The position numbers and the translations under genes are program-made. Source: Dactylosporangium roseum (GTDB lineage Bacteria > Actinomycetota > Actinomycetes > Mycobacteriales > Micromonosporaceae). From it: DNA of 64,000 nt. The notes below the pieces were generated by a model. It saw only the letters and a list, made by a program, of their open reading frames with translations, had not been told where the DNA came from and did not search any database. Positions 8,985 through 18,431 of the stretch are shown here, piece after piece (position 1 is the first letter of the stretch; each line of letters begins with the position of its first letter). The DNA lies in assembly GCF_025264685.1 (NCBI RefSeq), contig NZ_CP073721.1:1851001-1915000 (forward strand), written 5' to 3'.

Positions 8985-9404
8985 ATGGATAAGCGGCGGT
9001 TGATCTCGAGCGGATCGACGTTCGAGAAGGAGATCGGGTACTCGCGGGCGGTCGTCGACGACGACTGGGTGCACGTCTCGGGTACGACCGGCTTCGACTA
9101 CGGCGCGATGACGATCGCGGATGACGTGGTGGAGCAGGCCGAACAGTGCTGGCGGAACATCGACGCGGCCCTGCGGGAGGCGGGGGCGAGCGTCGATGAC
9201 GTCGTCCGGGTGCGATACCTCCTGCCCGACGCCGCCGACTTCGAGCCCTGCTGGCCGGTGCTGCGCCGCTGGCTCGGCGACGTGCGGCCGGCGGCGACGA
9301 TGCAGGTCTGCGGCCTGTCGGACCCGCGGATGCGGATCGAGATCGAGGTGACGGCGCGTCGTACCGGCAGCCGGGTGGCGCAGGGCCTCGGCTGGCCCCG
9401 GTAG
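8985..9404 (+). CDS. Rid-family protein (YjgF/YER057c/UK114), atypical
   Basis: 139-aa protein with the Rid fold pattern: GYSRAV, VHVSGTTGFD, a central QAEQCWRNIDAALREAGAS helix, VVRVRYLL and a C-terminal RIEIEVTA strand. Classical RidA deaminates reactive enamine/imine intermediates and needs a conserved Arg in a P-A-R-S/T context before the final strand. Here the matching position reads RPAATMQVCGL, so that Arg appears replaced by Ala. This points to one of the non-deaminating Rid subgroups whose roles are unclear. ATG at 8985 lies about 45 bp past palindrome 8856-8938; the gene is convergent with lsr2. Confidence 0.85.
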   Translation: MDKRRLISSGSTFEKEIGYSRAVVDDDWVHVSGTTGFDYGAMTIADDVVEQAEQCWRNIDAALREAGASVDDVVRVRYLLPDAADFEPCWPVLRRWLGDVRPAATMQVCGLSDPRMRIEIEVTARRTGSRVAQGLGWPR

Positions 9405-9443
9405 TGGTCGCGCCGCGGCGGTTGTTCGGGCCGCGCGGGGCGG

Positions 9444-9827
9444 TCACGAGTCGTCGCGATCGGCCTGCTGTTCGCGGCGCTCGGCTTCGAATTGGCTGAC
9501 CAGCTCGCGGCTCATCCGGCCGCGGTCGGCGACGTCGAGGCCGCGGCGCTGCCCCCATTCGCGGATCGCGCGGTTGCGTTCCCGGCTGACGCGCCTGGAA
9601 TCGCGCTCCGGCAGGTATGAGCGGCCCCGGCTGGTTCCCACGACGCCGCCGCGGCCTACCTTGCGGGCGACGGTGACGTACGGTTCCAGCGACTCGCGGA
9701 GCAGGTGTGCGTTCGTCGTCGACAGGTCGATCTCGTACCGGATGCCGTCGAGTTCGAAGGTCAGGCTCTCGTCCGCCGGTCCGCCGTCCAGGTCGTCGAC
9801 GAGGGTGTGGATTACGCGCCGAGCCAT
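9444..9827 (-). CDS. lsr2: Lsr2-family nucleoid-associated silencer
   Basis: 127-aa histone-like protein of actinobacteria that bridges AT-rich DNA and silences foreign genes. The N-terminal dimerisation domain starts MARRVIHTLVDDLDGG and contains FELDGIRYEIDLS. The C-terminal DNA-binding domain has REWGQRRGLDVADRGRMS with the RGR minor-groove hook, and a charged tail. ATG 9827 has an AGGGAAG-type ribosome site six to ten bases upstream; the longer frame to 9863 lacks one. Whether this is the main Lsr2 or one of several paralogues, common in this group, cannot be told. Its neighbourhood to a low-GC toxin locus may be coincidental. Confidence 0.92.
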   Translation of the reverse strand: MARRVIHTLVDDLDGGPADESLTFELDGIRYEIDLSTTNAHLLRESLEPYVTVARKVGRGGVVGTSRGRSYLPERDSRRVSRERNRAIREWGQRRGLDVADRGRMSRELVSQFEAERREQQADRDDS

Positions 9828-10018
9828 GGTTCTTCCCTCTCCAGCCGGTTCACCGGCGATCACGCTGCTTGCTTCGGTTCAGGGAAGGAGCGATCTTCAT
9901 CGCCGGGCTGTTACTCACCGGTCGCGGAAGACCGCAGAGGGCAGCGCTACGGCGGGCAGGCGTCACCGGTCGCCATGCCGCAAGGTGCCTCAGGGCAGCG
10001 GGTGGTCCAGGGCTGGGG

Positions 10019-10699
10019 TCAGGCGTCTTCGACGGTGATGTCCAGCGCCGTGGCGAGGGTGCGGGACAGCGCGATCAGATCGCCGGTCGAGATGCTCGCG
10101 CCGGCGAAGCTGGTCACGCCGCCGATGCCGGCGAGCGTGCAGCCGACGAGCCGGGTGCCGGTCATCTTCGCGCCGGAGAACTGGGCGCCGCTGAGGTCGC
10201 AGCGGCTGAAGCTCGCGCCGGTCAGGTCCGCGCCGGAGAAGTCCGCCCCGGCCAGGTTGCAGTCGTCGAACTGTACGGCCCGGAACCGGGCGGACCGGAA
10301 GACGGCCAGGTCGGCGCGGGAGTCGAGCAGCGTCACGTCCCGGAGATGGCCGTCGATCCACTGCAGCCCGGTGAGCCGCGATCCGCGCACCGCGACCCGG
10401 ACGAGGGACGACTGGTCGCCGCGGAGGTTGGCAAGGTTGGTGTTCTCGATGAGACAGTCGGTGAGCGAGACCTTGACGAGGGAGGTGCCGCTGAGATCGG
10501 CGCGGTTGAACCGGCACTGGTCGAACTCGGCGCCCTTGGCGCAGCGGCCGCTCAGGTCGATGTCGTAGTAGCCGAGTGCGACGTAGGTCGCCTCGTCCCG
10601 CAGGTCGTCCTCGTCGGCGGTGGCCAGCTCGAGCGCCTTCGGCGGCCGTGGCCGGGCCGGCGGGGGTCCAGCCGGACGGGCCGTTGACGGAGAGGGCAT
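10019..10699 (-). CDS. Pentapeptide-repeat protein
   Basis: 226-aa protein made largely of A(D/N/S)LxX-type pentapeptides from about residue 60 on, for example NRADLSGTSL, CNLAGADFSGADLTGASF and CDLSGAQFSGAKMTG. Such repeats fold as a right-handed quadrilateral beta helix. Some family members mimic DNA and protect gyrase, but most have no known role and nothing here selects one. The N-terminus is Pro/Ala-rich (PSTARPAGPPPARPRPP) and there is no signal peptide. It is divergent from hrpA, with about 107 bp between them. Confidence 0.9.
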   Translation of the reverse strand: MPSPSTARPAGPPPARPRPPKALELATADEDDLRDEATYVALGYYDIDLSGRCAKGAEFDQCRFNRADLSGTSLVKVSLTDCLIENTNLANLRGDQSSLVRVAVRGSRLTGLQWIDGHLRDVTLLDSRADLAVFRSARFRAVQFDDCNLAGADFSGADLTGASFSRCDLSGAQFSGAKMTGTRLVGCTLAGIGGVTSFAGASISTGDLIALSRTLATALDITVEDA

Positions 10700-10806
10700 G
10701 GGTGTGACGTTAGTGGCAGGAGTGCCGCCGCGACGAGCCGCCCCGACGGGCGGCTGGCAAAATCACCGGGCAATCGTGGCGATACGTGCCTATCCTTGCG
10801 AGCGTT

Positions 10807-13800
10807 ATGTCTGAGGTGCCCCGACACACCGGCCCGAGCCGCCCCGGTAGGCCGAACAAGGCCGCCGCGCGGAGCCAGTCCGGCACGGCGGACAAGCCCG
10901 GTGCGCACGGTCGCGCCGGCGGTTCCGGCCATTCCAGCGGCCACTCCACCACATCCGGTCACCCGGGCGCGCGCGGCCAGGCCGGCCGCGGACGGGGTCA
11001 GACCGGCGCACCGGGTCAACCGGGCGCTCTGAGCCAGGCCGACGCGGCCGCCCACTCCCGCACGTTGAGCGAGCTGCGGGCCCGGCTGGCCGGCCTGATG
11101 CCGCTGGACCAGCACCGGCTGCGCCGGCGGATCGACGGGGCGAAGAAGTCGCACCACGTGCAGGCCATCGCCGAGGCGATCCGTGCCGACGTGGAGCGGG
11201 CCGAGCAGCGGGTCGCCGCCCGCCGGGCCGCCGTGCCCGAGGTGAGCTATCCCGAGCCGCTGCCGGTCAGCCAGCGCAAGGACGAGATCCTGGCGGCGAT
11301 CCGGGACCACCAGGTCGTGATCGTCGCGGGCGAGACCGGCTCGGGCAAGACGACGCAGCTTCCGAAGATCTGCCTGGAGCTGGGGCGGGGCGTGACGGGG
11401 CAGATCGGCCACACGCAGCCGCGCCGGATCGCCGCCCGTACCGTCGCGGAGCGGGTCGCCGAGGAACTGGGCACCCAACTGGGTGAGACCGTCGGGTTCA
11501 AGGTGCGGTTCTCGGACCAGTCCGGCGACCAGACGATGATCAAGGTGATGACGGACGGCATCCTGCTCGCCGAGATGCAGCAGGATCGGCTGCTCCGCCA
11601 GTACGACACCCTGATCATCGACGAGGCGCACGAGCGCAGCCTCAACATCGACTTCATCCTCGGGTACCTCAAGCAGTTGCTGCCGCGCCGCCCCGATCTC
11701 AAGATCATTATCACCTCGGCGACGATCGACCCCGAGCGGTTCTCCCGCCACTTCGGCGACGCCCCGATCGTGGAGGTGTCCGGCCGCACGTATCCGGTGG
11801 AGGTCCGGTACCGGCCGATCGAGGCGCCCGACAAAGGCATCGGGGACGGCGAGGACGACGTCGACCAGTTCGACGCCATCTGCGACGCCGTCCAGGAGTT
11901 GCAGGCCGAGGGGCCGGGCGACGTTCTGGTGTTCCTCAGCGGTGAGCGGGAGATCCGCGACACCGCCGACGCCCTGGCCCGCCTCGACCTGCCCAACACC
12001 GAGATCCTGCCGCTGTTCGCGCGGCTGTCGTTCGCCGAGCAGCACCGGGTCTTCCAGCCGCACGCCGGGCGCCGGATCGTGCTGGCCACGAACGTGGCGG
12101 AGACGTCGCTGACGGTTCCGGGCATCAAGTACGTGGTCGATCCCGGCACGGCGCGGATCTCGCGGTACAGCCACCGCCTGAAGGTGCAGCGGCTGCCGAT
12201 CGAGCCGATCTCGCAGGCGTCGGCGAACCAGCGGAAGGGCCGCTGCGGGCGCACCTCCGACGGCATCTGCATCCGCCTCTACAGCGAAGAGGACTTCGAG
12301 GCCCGCCCGGAGTTCACCGACCCGGAGATTCTCCGCACGAACCTGGCCTCGGTCATCCTGCAGATGATCTCGTTGGGCCTCGGCGACCTGGCCGCGTTCC
12401 CGTTCATCGACCCGCCGGACCGCCGCAACGTCACCGCCGGCGTGCAACTGCTCGAAGAGCTGGGCGCGCTGGAGGGCGGCGGCGGTGCGGACGGCCGGCG
12501 CCTGACCCCGCTGGGCCGGCGGCTGTCGCAACTGCCGGTCGACCCGCGGCTGGCCCGCATGGTGCTGGAGGCGGAGCGCAACGGCTGTGTCCGCGAGGTC
12601 ATGGTCATCACGGCGGCGCTGTCGATCCAGGATCCGCGGGAGCGCCCGGCGGACAAGCAGGCCCAGGCGCAGCAGTCGCACGCCCGCTTCGCCGACAAGG
12701 ACTCCGACTTCGTCGGCTACCTGAACCTGTGGAACTACCTGCGGGAGAAACAGCAGGAGCTGTCCAGCAACCAGTTCCGCAAGCTGTGCCGGGCCGAGTT
12801 CCTCAACTACCTGCGGGTCCGCGAGTGGCAGGACATCTTCGGCCAGCTTCGCTCGGTGTTGCGGACCATGGACGTGGCGGTGAACGAGGAGCCGGCTTCG
12901 CCGTACCAGATCCACGTCTCGCTGCTGTCGGGCCTGTTGTCGCACGTCGGGCTCAAGGACGCCGAGAAGAACGAGTACCTCGGCGCGCGCGGGGCGCGGT
13001 TCGCGGTGTTCCCCGGCTCGGCGCTGTTCCGCAAGACGCCCCGCTGGGTGATGGCCGCGGAGCTGGTGGAGACGACCCGGCTGTGGGCGCGGGTCGCGGC
13101 CCGGATCGAGCCGGAGTGGATCGAGCCGCTGGCCGAGCACCTGGTGAAGCGCAACTACAGCGAGCCGCACTGGGAGAAGAAGGCCGCCGCGGTCATGGCG
13201 ATGGAGAAGGTGACGCTGTACGGCGTGCCGATCGTCTCCTCGCGGAAGGTCAACTACGGCCGGATCGACCCGGTGCTGTCCCGGGAGCTGTTCATCCGGC
13301 ACGCGCTCGTCGAGGGCGACTGGGAGACCCAGCACGCGTTCTTCGCCGAGAACCGGCGACTCCTCGACGAGGTCGAGGAGCTGGAGAACCGGGCCCGCCG
13401 CCGGGACATCCTGGTCGATGACGAGACGCTGTTCGAGTTCTACGACCAGCGGATCGCGCCGGAGGTCGTCTCCGGCCGGCACTTCGACAGTTGGTGGAAG
13501 CAGACCCGCCGCGACCAGCCGGACCTGCTGACCTTCGACCCGGCGATGCTCGTGAACGCGGGCGCCGACGCGGTACGGCAGGAGCAGTACCCGGACGCCT
13601 GGGAGCAGGACGGGCAGCGGTTCCGGTTGACGTACCAGTTCGAGCCGGGCACCGACGCGGACGGCGTCACCGTCCACATCGGGCTGCCGGTGCTGGCCCG
13701 GGTGCGGGACGCCGACCTGAGCTGGCAGGTCCCGGGCCTGCGCGAGGAGCTGGTGACGTCGCTCATCAAGTCGCTGCCGAAGGCGCTGCGCCGCAACTTC

Positions 13801-14934
13801 GTCCCCGCCCCGGACACCGCTCGTGACGTGCTGGCCGGCATGCCGGTCCGCGAGGGGCACCTGCTGGAGGCGCTGGAGCGGGAGCTGCGCCGCCTGACCG
13901 GTGTCACGGTGCCGCGTGCGGCGTGGGACTGGAGCCGCGTCCCGGAACACCTGAAGATGACGTTCCGGATCGTCGACGACGCCGGTGCCGTGCTCGCGGA
14001 GGGCAAGAACCTCGAGGACCTGCGGGCCCGGCTGGCCCCGAAGGTCGAGGAGACCGTCGCCGAGGCGGCCGTCGACGTGACCCGCAGCGGCCTGACCTCC
14101 TGGGACTTCGGCGAGTTGCCGCGGACCCTGTCCCGGAAGGTGGCCGGGCACACGCTGACGGTGTATCCGGCACTCGTCGACGAGGGCACCTCGGTCGCGA
14201 TCAAGGCGTTCGACCTGCCCGCCCGCCAGCAGCTCGAGATGTGGGCCGGGACCCGCCGCCTGCTGTTGCTGACCCTGCCCCCGGCGGCGAAGTTCGTCCA
14301 GGGCCGGCTCTCCAACGAGGCGAAGCTGGCGCTGAGCCGCAACCCGCACCGCAATGCCGTCGACCTGCTCGATGACTGCGCCGCGTGCGCCGTCGACCAG
14401 CTCATGAGCGACGCCGGCGGACCGGCGTGGGACGCGGCGGGGTTCACGGCGCTGCGTGACCGCGTCCGGGCCGACCTGGTCGATCTGACGCTCGACGTCG
14501 TCGGCAGCGTGCGGAAGATCCTGGCCGCCGCGTACGACGTGGAGCAGCGCCTCGCCCGCACCAAGAACCCGCTGCTGCTACCGGCGCTGACCGACATGCG
14601 CCAGCAGTTGGCGAAGCTGGTGTACCGCGGGTTCGTCACCGACACCGGCTGGCAGCGCCTGCCGGACCTGGAGCGCTACCTGCGCGGCATCGAACGGCGC
14701 CTCGACAAGGTGCCGACCGACCCGGCCCGCGACCGGGACCGGATGCTCACCGTGCAGGAGGTGCGGCGGGAGTACGACGAGCTGGCGGCCGGCATGACGA
14801 TGTCGCCGAAGCTGCGCGAGATCCGCTGGATGATCGAGGAACTGCGGGTGGGCCTGTTCGCCCAGGCGCTCGGCACCGCATACCCGGTCTCCGACGTGCG
14901 CATCTACCGGGCGATGGACGCGCTCTCCGACTGA
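10807..14934 (+). CDS. hrpA: ATP-dependent RNA helicase HrpA (DEAH box)
   Basis: 1,375-aa DEAH-box helicase of normal HrpA length. Visible motifs: Walker A GETGSGKTTQLPK (about residue 178), DEAHERSLNIDF (motif II), ITSATID (motif III), TNVAETSLTVPGI and QRKGRCGR (motifs V and VI), followed by HA2/OB regions and the long HrpA C-terminal domain. The first 80 residues are Gly/Ser/Pro-rich and probably disordered. In E. coli HrpA acts on stalled ribosomes and mRNA processing; the role in actinomycetes is assumed similar. ATG 10807 is chosen; no good ribosome site is visible upstream, so a leaderless or short-leader transcript is possible (TATCCT at 10790). The 3' end overlaps the convergent MFS gene by 31 bp. 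Confidence 0.95.
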   Translation: MSEVPRHTGPSRPGRPNKAAARSQSGTADKPGAHGRAGGSGHSSGHSTTSGHPGARGQAGRGRGQTGAPGQPGALSQADAAAHSRTLSELRARLAGLMPLDQHRLRRRIDGAKKSHHVQAIAEAIRADVERAEQRVAARRAAVPEVSYPEPLPVSQRKDEILAAIRDHQVVIVAGETGSGKTTQLPKICLELGRGVTGQIGHTQPRRIAARTVAERVAEELGTQLGETVGFKVRFSDQSGDQTMIKVMTDGILLAEMQQDRLLRQYDTLIIDEAHERSLNIDFILGYLKQLLPRRPDLKIIITSATIDPERFSRHFGDAPIVEVSGRTYPVEVRYRPIEAPDKGIGDGEDDVDQFDAICDAVQELQAEGPGDVLVFLSGEREIRDTADALARLDLPNTEILPLFARLSFAEQHRVFQPHAGRRIVLATNVAETSLTVPGIKYVVDPGTARISRYSHRLKVQRLPIEPISQASANQRKGRCGRTSDGICIRLYSEEDFEARPEFTDPEILRTNLASVILQMISLGLGDLAAFPFIDPPDRRNVTAGVQLLEELGALEGGGGADGRRLTPLGRRLSQLPVDPRLARMVLEAERNGCVREVMVITAALSIQDPRERPADKQAQAQQSHARFADKDSDFVGYLNLWNYLREKQQELSSNQFRKLCRAEFLNYLRVREWQDIFGQLRSVLRTMDVAVNEEPASPYQIHVSLLSGLLSHVGLKDAEKNEYLGARGARFAVFPGSALFRKTPRWVMAAELVETTRLWARVAARIEPEWIEPLAEHLVKRNYSEPHWEKKAAAVMAMEKVTLYGVPIVSSRKVNYGRIDPVLSRELFIRHALVEGDWETQHAFFAENRRLLDEVEELENRARRRDILVDDETLFEFYDQRIAPEVVSGRHFDSWWKQTRRDQPDLLTFDPAMLVNAGADAVRQEQYPDAWEQDGQRFRLTYQFEPGTDADGVTVHIGLPVLARVRDADLSWQVPGLREELVTSLIKSLPKALRRNFVPAPDTARDVLAGMPVREGHLLEALERELRRLTGVTVPRAAWDWSRVPEHLKMTFRIVDDAGAVLAEGKNLEDLRARLAPKVEETVAEAAVDVTRSGLTSWDFGELPRTLSRKVAGHTLTVYPALVDEGTSVAIKAFDLPARQQLEMWAGTRRLLLLTLPPAAKFVQGRLSNEAKLALSRNPHRNAVDLLDDCAACAVDQLMSDAGGPAWDAAGFTALRDRVRADLVDLTLDVVGSVRKILAAAYDVEQRLARTKNPLLLPALTDMRQQLAKLVYRGFVTDTGWQRLPDLERYLRGIERRLDKVPTDPARDRDRMLTVQEVRREYDELAAGMTMSPKLREIRWMIEELRVGLFAQALGTAYPVSDVRIYRAMDALSD

Positions 14935-16199
14935 CCGCCGTCAAACGTCCCGCCGGCGCAGGCCGCCGGGCGCTGCCGGACCGCGGGGGCCAGGATCGCG
15001 ACGACCGCCGCCAGCCCGGCGAGCGTGAGCAGCGCGTTGCCCATCCCGACCACGTCGGCGAGCGCACCGATCAGCGGCGGCCCGACCAGGATCGAGCCGT
15101 AGCCGATGCTCGTCACCAGCGCGATCGACTCGGCCGGCCGGTCCGTCTCGCCGGCCGCGCTCACCGCCGCCGGGAACACCAGGCACACGCCGGCGCCCCA
15201 CAGCAGCGCCCCGGCGTACGTGAGCGGCACCCACGGCGACAGCACCGTCATCAGCACCCCGGCAACGCCGAGAAACCCTCCGATCCGCACCGCGGACGCC
15301 CTCCCCAGCCAGCCGGCCAGCGGGGTGCCGAGGAACCGCCCGACGGTCATCGCCGTGGCGAACACGGTGAAGCCCAGCGCCGCCGACGCCTCCGACAGGC
15401 CGCGGCCGGTGTCGAGGTACAGCGCGAGCCAGTCGGCGGCGGCCCCTTCGATGGCGGTCGCGCACAGCGTGAGCGCCCCGATGAGCAGCAGCGCCGGATT
15501 CCTGGTCACCCGCTTCCGGCGCCGCTGGCCGGCCTGTTCACCAGCCTGTTCATCGGCCCGGGGCCGGCCGGGGCCGCCCTGGTCACGGTGGTCGGCCCGC
15601 TCGTCGACGTACCCCAGCAGCCCGATGTACGTGACCACGGCCGCCCCGACGGCGGCGATCGTGAAGTGCACCCCGATCGGCACGTCGTTGCGGGCGGCGA
15701 GCGAGCCCAGCGCGGCACCGGCGATCGAGCCGAGGCTCCAGCACGCGTGGTACCGCGGCATCCACTCCCGCCCGGCCCGCCGGTCGACGGCGCTGCCCTG
15801 CACGTTCATGGAGACGTCCCACGACCCGTAGACGAGTCCCAGCCCGAAGAGCACCACTCCGAGCTGCACCAGGCTGTCCACCAGCCCGACACAGCCGAGC
15901 ACCACGGCGGCGACGAACGCGGTGACCGCGACCCAGGTCCGGCTCCCGACCCGCCGGCAGATGTGCCCGGTGACCGGCATCGACAGCAGCGACCCGATCC
16001 CGAGCGCGAGCAGTGCCCGCCCGAGCTCACCGGCGGTGACGTCGAGCTGTTTGACGAGGGCCGGGATGCGGGACACCCAGGTCCCGAGCAGCGTTCCGCT
16101 CGCGGTGAACACCAGCGCCGTGCCCAGTCCGGCGGTGCTGAGCGGTCGGTGCCGCCGTGCCGGGTCCTGCCGGGCGGGTTGCTGATCGGGCGGTGCCAT
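14904..16199 (-). CDS. MFS transporter, 12 transmembrane segments
   Basis: 431-aa integral membrane protein with about 12 hydrophobic helices in two halves separated by a charged cytoplasmic loop (residues about 200-225, rich in Arg, Gln and Asp). First-half features typical of MFS carriers: GTWVSRIPALVKQLDVT, ICRRVGSR and a GSWDVSMNVQG motif in helix 5, as in FucP/YbjJ-like carriers. The substrate cannot be assigned. ATG 16199 is preferred; the upstream in-frame extension to 16274 is Arg/Gly-rich and unlikely to be translated. The stop lies inside the hrpA 3' end (convergent overlap). Confidence 0.88.
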   Translation of the reverse strand: MAPPDQQPARQDPARRHRPLSTAGLGTALVFTASGTLLGTWVSRIPALVKQLDVTAGELGRALLALGIGSLLSMPVTGHICRRVGSRTWVAVTAFVAAVVLGCVGLVDSLVQLGVVLFGLGLVYGSWDVSMNVQGSAVDRRAGREWMPRYHACWSLGSIAGAALGSLAARNDVPIGVHFTIAAVGAAVVTYIGLLGYVDERADHRDQGGPGRPRADEQAGEQAGQRRRKRVTRNPALLLIGALTLCATAIEGAAADWLALYLDTGRGLSEASAALGFTVFATAMTVGRFLGTPLAGWLGRASAVRIGGFLGVAGVLMTVLSPWVPLTYAGALLWGAGVCLVFPAAVSAAGETDRPAESIALVTSIGYGSILVGPPLIGALADVVGMGNALLTLAGLAAVVAILAPAVRQRPAACAGGTFDGGQSESASIAR

Positions 16200-16294
16200 C
16201 GCCCCATCCTGCCCGTCGCCTGCCCGAGCGGCCACCCCGGTTGGCGATCCGCGGCCACCGCGCCGCGGCGGCATGCGGGCGGCGCCGACGCCGC

Positions 16295-17347
16295 TCAGAG
16301 GTCGCCGGGCCGCCGGAAGATGACCGTCTGGTCGCTGCCGCCCGGGCCTGCCGGCGGCGGCACCGGCGGCCGGTGCGGTGCGGCCGGCGGCACACCCGGA
16401 ACCGGTGGCTGCGGGGCCGGGCTGCCGTAGGTCGACCCGCCGGCGGGCGGGCTCGGGAAGACGGTGGTGGCACCGGACTGCGCGCCGAAGCCGGGGTCGT
16501 CCTGCGCGTGCTGGCCCCTGCCGTACGTCGAGCCGTACGTGGTCGGCGTCGGCGTCCCGTAGGCCTGCCCCGCGGCAGGTCCCGGCATCGCCGGATGCAT
16601 GCCGGTGTCCGGCTCCTCGCGGTCCTTGCGGCGGAAGTAGAAGAGGCTCCCGACGAGGCCCAGGGCCGCCAGGATCGCCACGATGCCGACCCAGAATCCG
16701 AAGGACAGGCCGCCGCTGTCGCCGGTCTTGGCGGCCGGCGGATCCTCGGCCTGCGGGATCGCGCCGTTGCCCGCCTCCGGCGGTGCGATCACGACGTCCG
16801 AGGCCGCGTCCGTCGGCTCGGCGGTAGCGGAGGACGACGCCTTGCTCGCCGACTTCGTCGGCGACGGGCCGCCCGCAACCCTCACGGCGAAGGTCTCGGC
16901 GTTGCCGCCCCGCACACCGATCCGGCCGGAGCCGTTGCCGCCCGACTTGAGCGCGATCTTGAAGGAGCCCCGGACCGACTTGCCCTTGGCGATCTCATTC
17001 GGCAGGCGGCAGTTGACCGCGCGTCCGTTGCTGATCGCGCCGCACTCCATGTCCTCGAAGTCCGCCGGGTCGAGCTGGGCGTTCGCCGGCACCGCGAGGG
17101 CGACGACGACCGTGTTCTCGGGGATGTCCTCCTTGGTGCGGTTGGTGATCTCGTAGCCGATCGAGGCCTTGTCGCCGGGCTTGCCCTGCACCTCGCGGCT
17201 GGCCTTGATCTCCAGGCCGGCGGGTGCCGCGAGCGCGGGGGAGGGGCCGGTGATCAACACGAGCCCGCCGCTGGCGGCGGCCATGCCGAAGGCCGCGACG
17301 GCAGTCACCGCCACGCGCCATCGCCGCACGTTCCGAACGTTACCCAT
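16295..17347 (-). CDS. Secreted single-pass membrane protein with Pro/Gly/Tyr-rich tail
   Basis: 350-aa cell-envelope protein of unknown function. Signal peptide at residues 1-41 ends PSPALAAPA. An extracellular domain (about 42-155) resembles DUF11/cell-surface beta-sandwich repeats (GYEITNRTKEDIPENTVVVA, with Cys pair MECG/NCRL). A Ser/Thr/Ala/Pro spacer follows, then one transmembrane helix (FGFWVGIVAILAALGLVGSL, about 235-255) with RRKDRE on the inside and a 95-residue Pro/Gly/Tyr-rich cytoplasmic tail. No LPXTG sorting signal is present. ATG 17347 removes an implausible leader; the gene starts 27 bp after the cydB stop and may be cotranscribed with cydAB. Confidence 0.78.
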   Translation of the reverse strand: MGNVRNVRRWRVAVTAVAAFGMAAASGGLVLITGPSPALAAPAGLEIKASREVQGKPGDKASIGYEITNRTKEDIPENTVVVALAVPANAQLDPADFEDMECGAISNGRAVNCRLPNEIAKGKSVRGSFKIALKSGGNGSGRIGVRGGNAETFAVRVAGGPSPTKSASKASSSATAEPTDAASDVVIAPPEAGNGAIPQAEDPPAAKTGDSGGLSFGFWVGIVAILAALGLVGSLFYFRRKDREEPDTGMHPAMPGPAAGQAYGTPTPTTYGSTYGRGQHAQDDPGFGAQSGATTVFPSPPAGGSTYGSPAPQPPVPGVPPAAPHRPPVPPPAGPGGSDQTVIFRRPGDL

Positions 17348-17374
17348 AGCTCTGGCGGAGACTAGCAGCATTCG

Positions 17375-18430
17375 TCAACCCTCGCCCCCGAGCTGTGGTC
17401 CGGATCCGGACTGAGCAGCGGATTCGGGTGATGGCCGCGCTGGAGTCTGGGACAGCCGGAATAGCCACCACATCGAGGGTGCGAGGATGGCGGCGCCGAC
17501 GAGCACCGACCACAGCGTGGCGCGCATCACCGTCGGTGCGGCGGCGACGGATCTCACAGCGGTCGACGGCGGGAGCAGGTACGGGTACTGCGCCGCCGCC
17601 CATCCCCACAACACGGCGGCGACGGCGAGCCCGCCGGTGACGCGCACGGCGATGTAGCGGCCGCGCGCGAGCAGCGCGATCGACGCGAGCCCGGCCACGG
17701 CGGACACGACGACGAGCGCGGCCGGCAGGGGTCGCAAGAGCCGCCCGGCGAGCCAGCCGGCGTCCAGGGCGACCACGATCAGCCCGACCGCGGCGAGGAC
17801 CCCGGCGGCGGCTCCGGCCCGGAGCGCCCGGTGCCGCATCGCCGGTACCAGATCGGGGTCCACCCGTTGCGCGTCGAAGGTGAGGAACACGGCGGCGAGG
17901 TAGGCGCACACCCCGACGGCGAGGACGCCGGTGGCGACCGAGGTCGGGTTCCACCACGAGGTGAGGAGGGGGCCGCGGCCCTCGCTGAAGGGCGGCACCC
18001 GGCCGGACGCGATGCCGCCCACGACGGCGCCGAAGAAGAACGGCGTCGCCACCGACGAGAACGCGAACAGCGCGCCGAACACCTCCTGCCGGCGCGGTGT
18101 GACGCTCGTCTTGCGGAACGCGAACCCGGCGCCGCGCCCGATGATGCCGAGTGCGGCGCCGGTGAGCGGGATGTACATGGTCGAGGCGATCGCGGCGAAC
18201 ACGGCCGGGAACCCGGTCCACAGCAGCACGATCGTGAAGATGAGCCAGACGTGGTTGGCCTCCCACACCGGCCCGATCGCGTGCTCGATGAGCTTGCGCT
18301 GCCGGTAGCCGGAGCGGGCACCGCCGGCGAACAGGTCCCAGAACCCGGCACCGAAGTCGGCGCCGCCGAAGAGCGCATAGGCGGTGAGGGCGGCGAACAA
18401 CACCGCGAGCAGGGTGTCGGCGGCGATCAT
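17375..18430 (-). CDS. cydB: Cytochrome bd ubiquinol oxidase subunit II
   Basis: 351-aa membrane subunit of the bd-type terminal oxidase, which reduces oxygen to water with quinol and works at low oxygen. Diagnostic motifs: ALFGGADFGAGFWDLFAGG at the N-terminus and GPVWEANHVWLIF in helix 2, plus GFPAVFAAIASTMYIPL. About eight to nine helices are visible. The Pro/Ser-rich C-terminus is hydrophilic. ATG 18430 lies one base from the cydA stop, so the two genes are translationally linked in one operon. No cydCD haem/thiol exporter genes follow. Confidence 0.95.
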   Translation of the reverse strand: MIAADTLLAVLFAALTAYALFGGADFGAGFWDLFAGGARSGYRQRKLIEHAIGPVWEANHVWLIFTIVLLWTGFPAVFAAIASTMYIPLTGAALGIIGRGAGFAFRKTSVTPRRQEVFGALFAFSSVATPFFFGAVVGGIASGRVPPFSEGRGPLLTSWWNPTSVATGVLAVGVCAYLAAVFLTFDAQRVDPDLVPAMRHRALRAGAAAGVLAAVGLIVVALDAGWLAGRLLRPLPAALVVVSAVAGLASIALLARGRYIAVRVTGGLAVAAVLWGWAAAQYPYLLPPSTAVRSVAAAPTVMRATLWSVLVGAAILAPSMWWLFRLSQTPARPSPESAAQSGSGPQLGGEG

Positions 18431-18431
18431 G

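Noticed and set aside
10552..14349. 1,265-codon minus-strand frame opposite hrpA, and similar long frames opposite uvrA (35709-38921), gap-pgk-SBP (46604-50359) and cydA (18384-20084)
   Set aside because: All lie fully over well-identified genes and have low-complexity compositions; these are usual in high-GC DNA.
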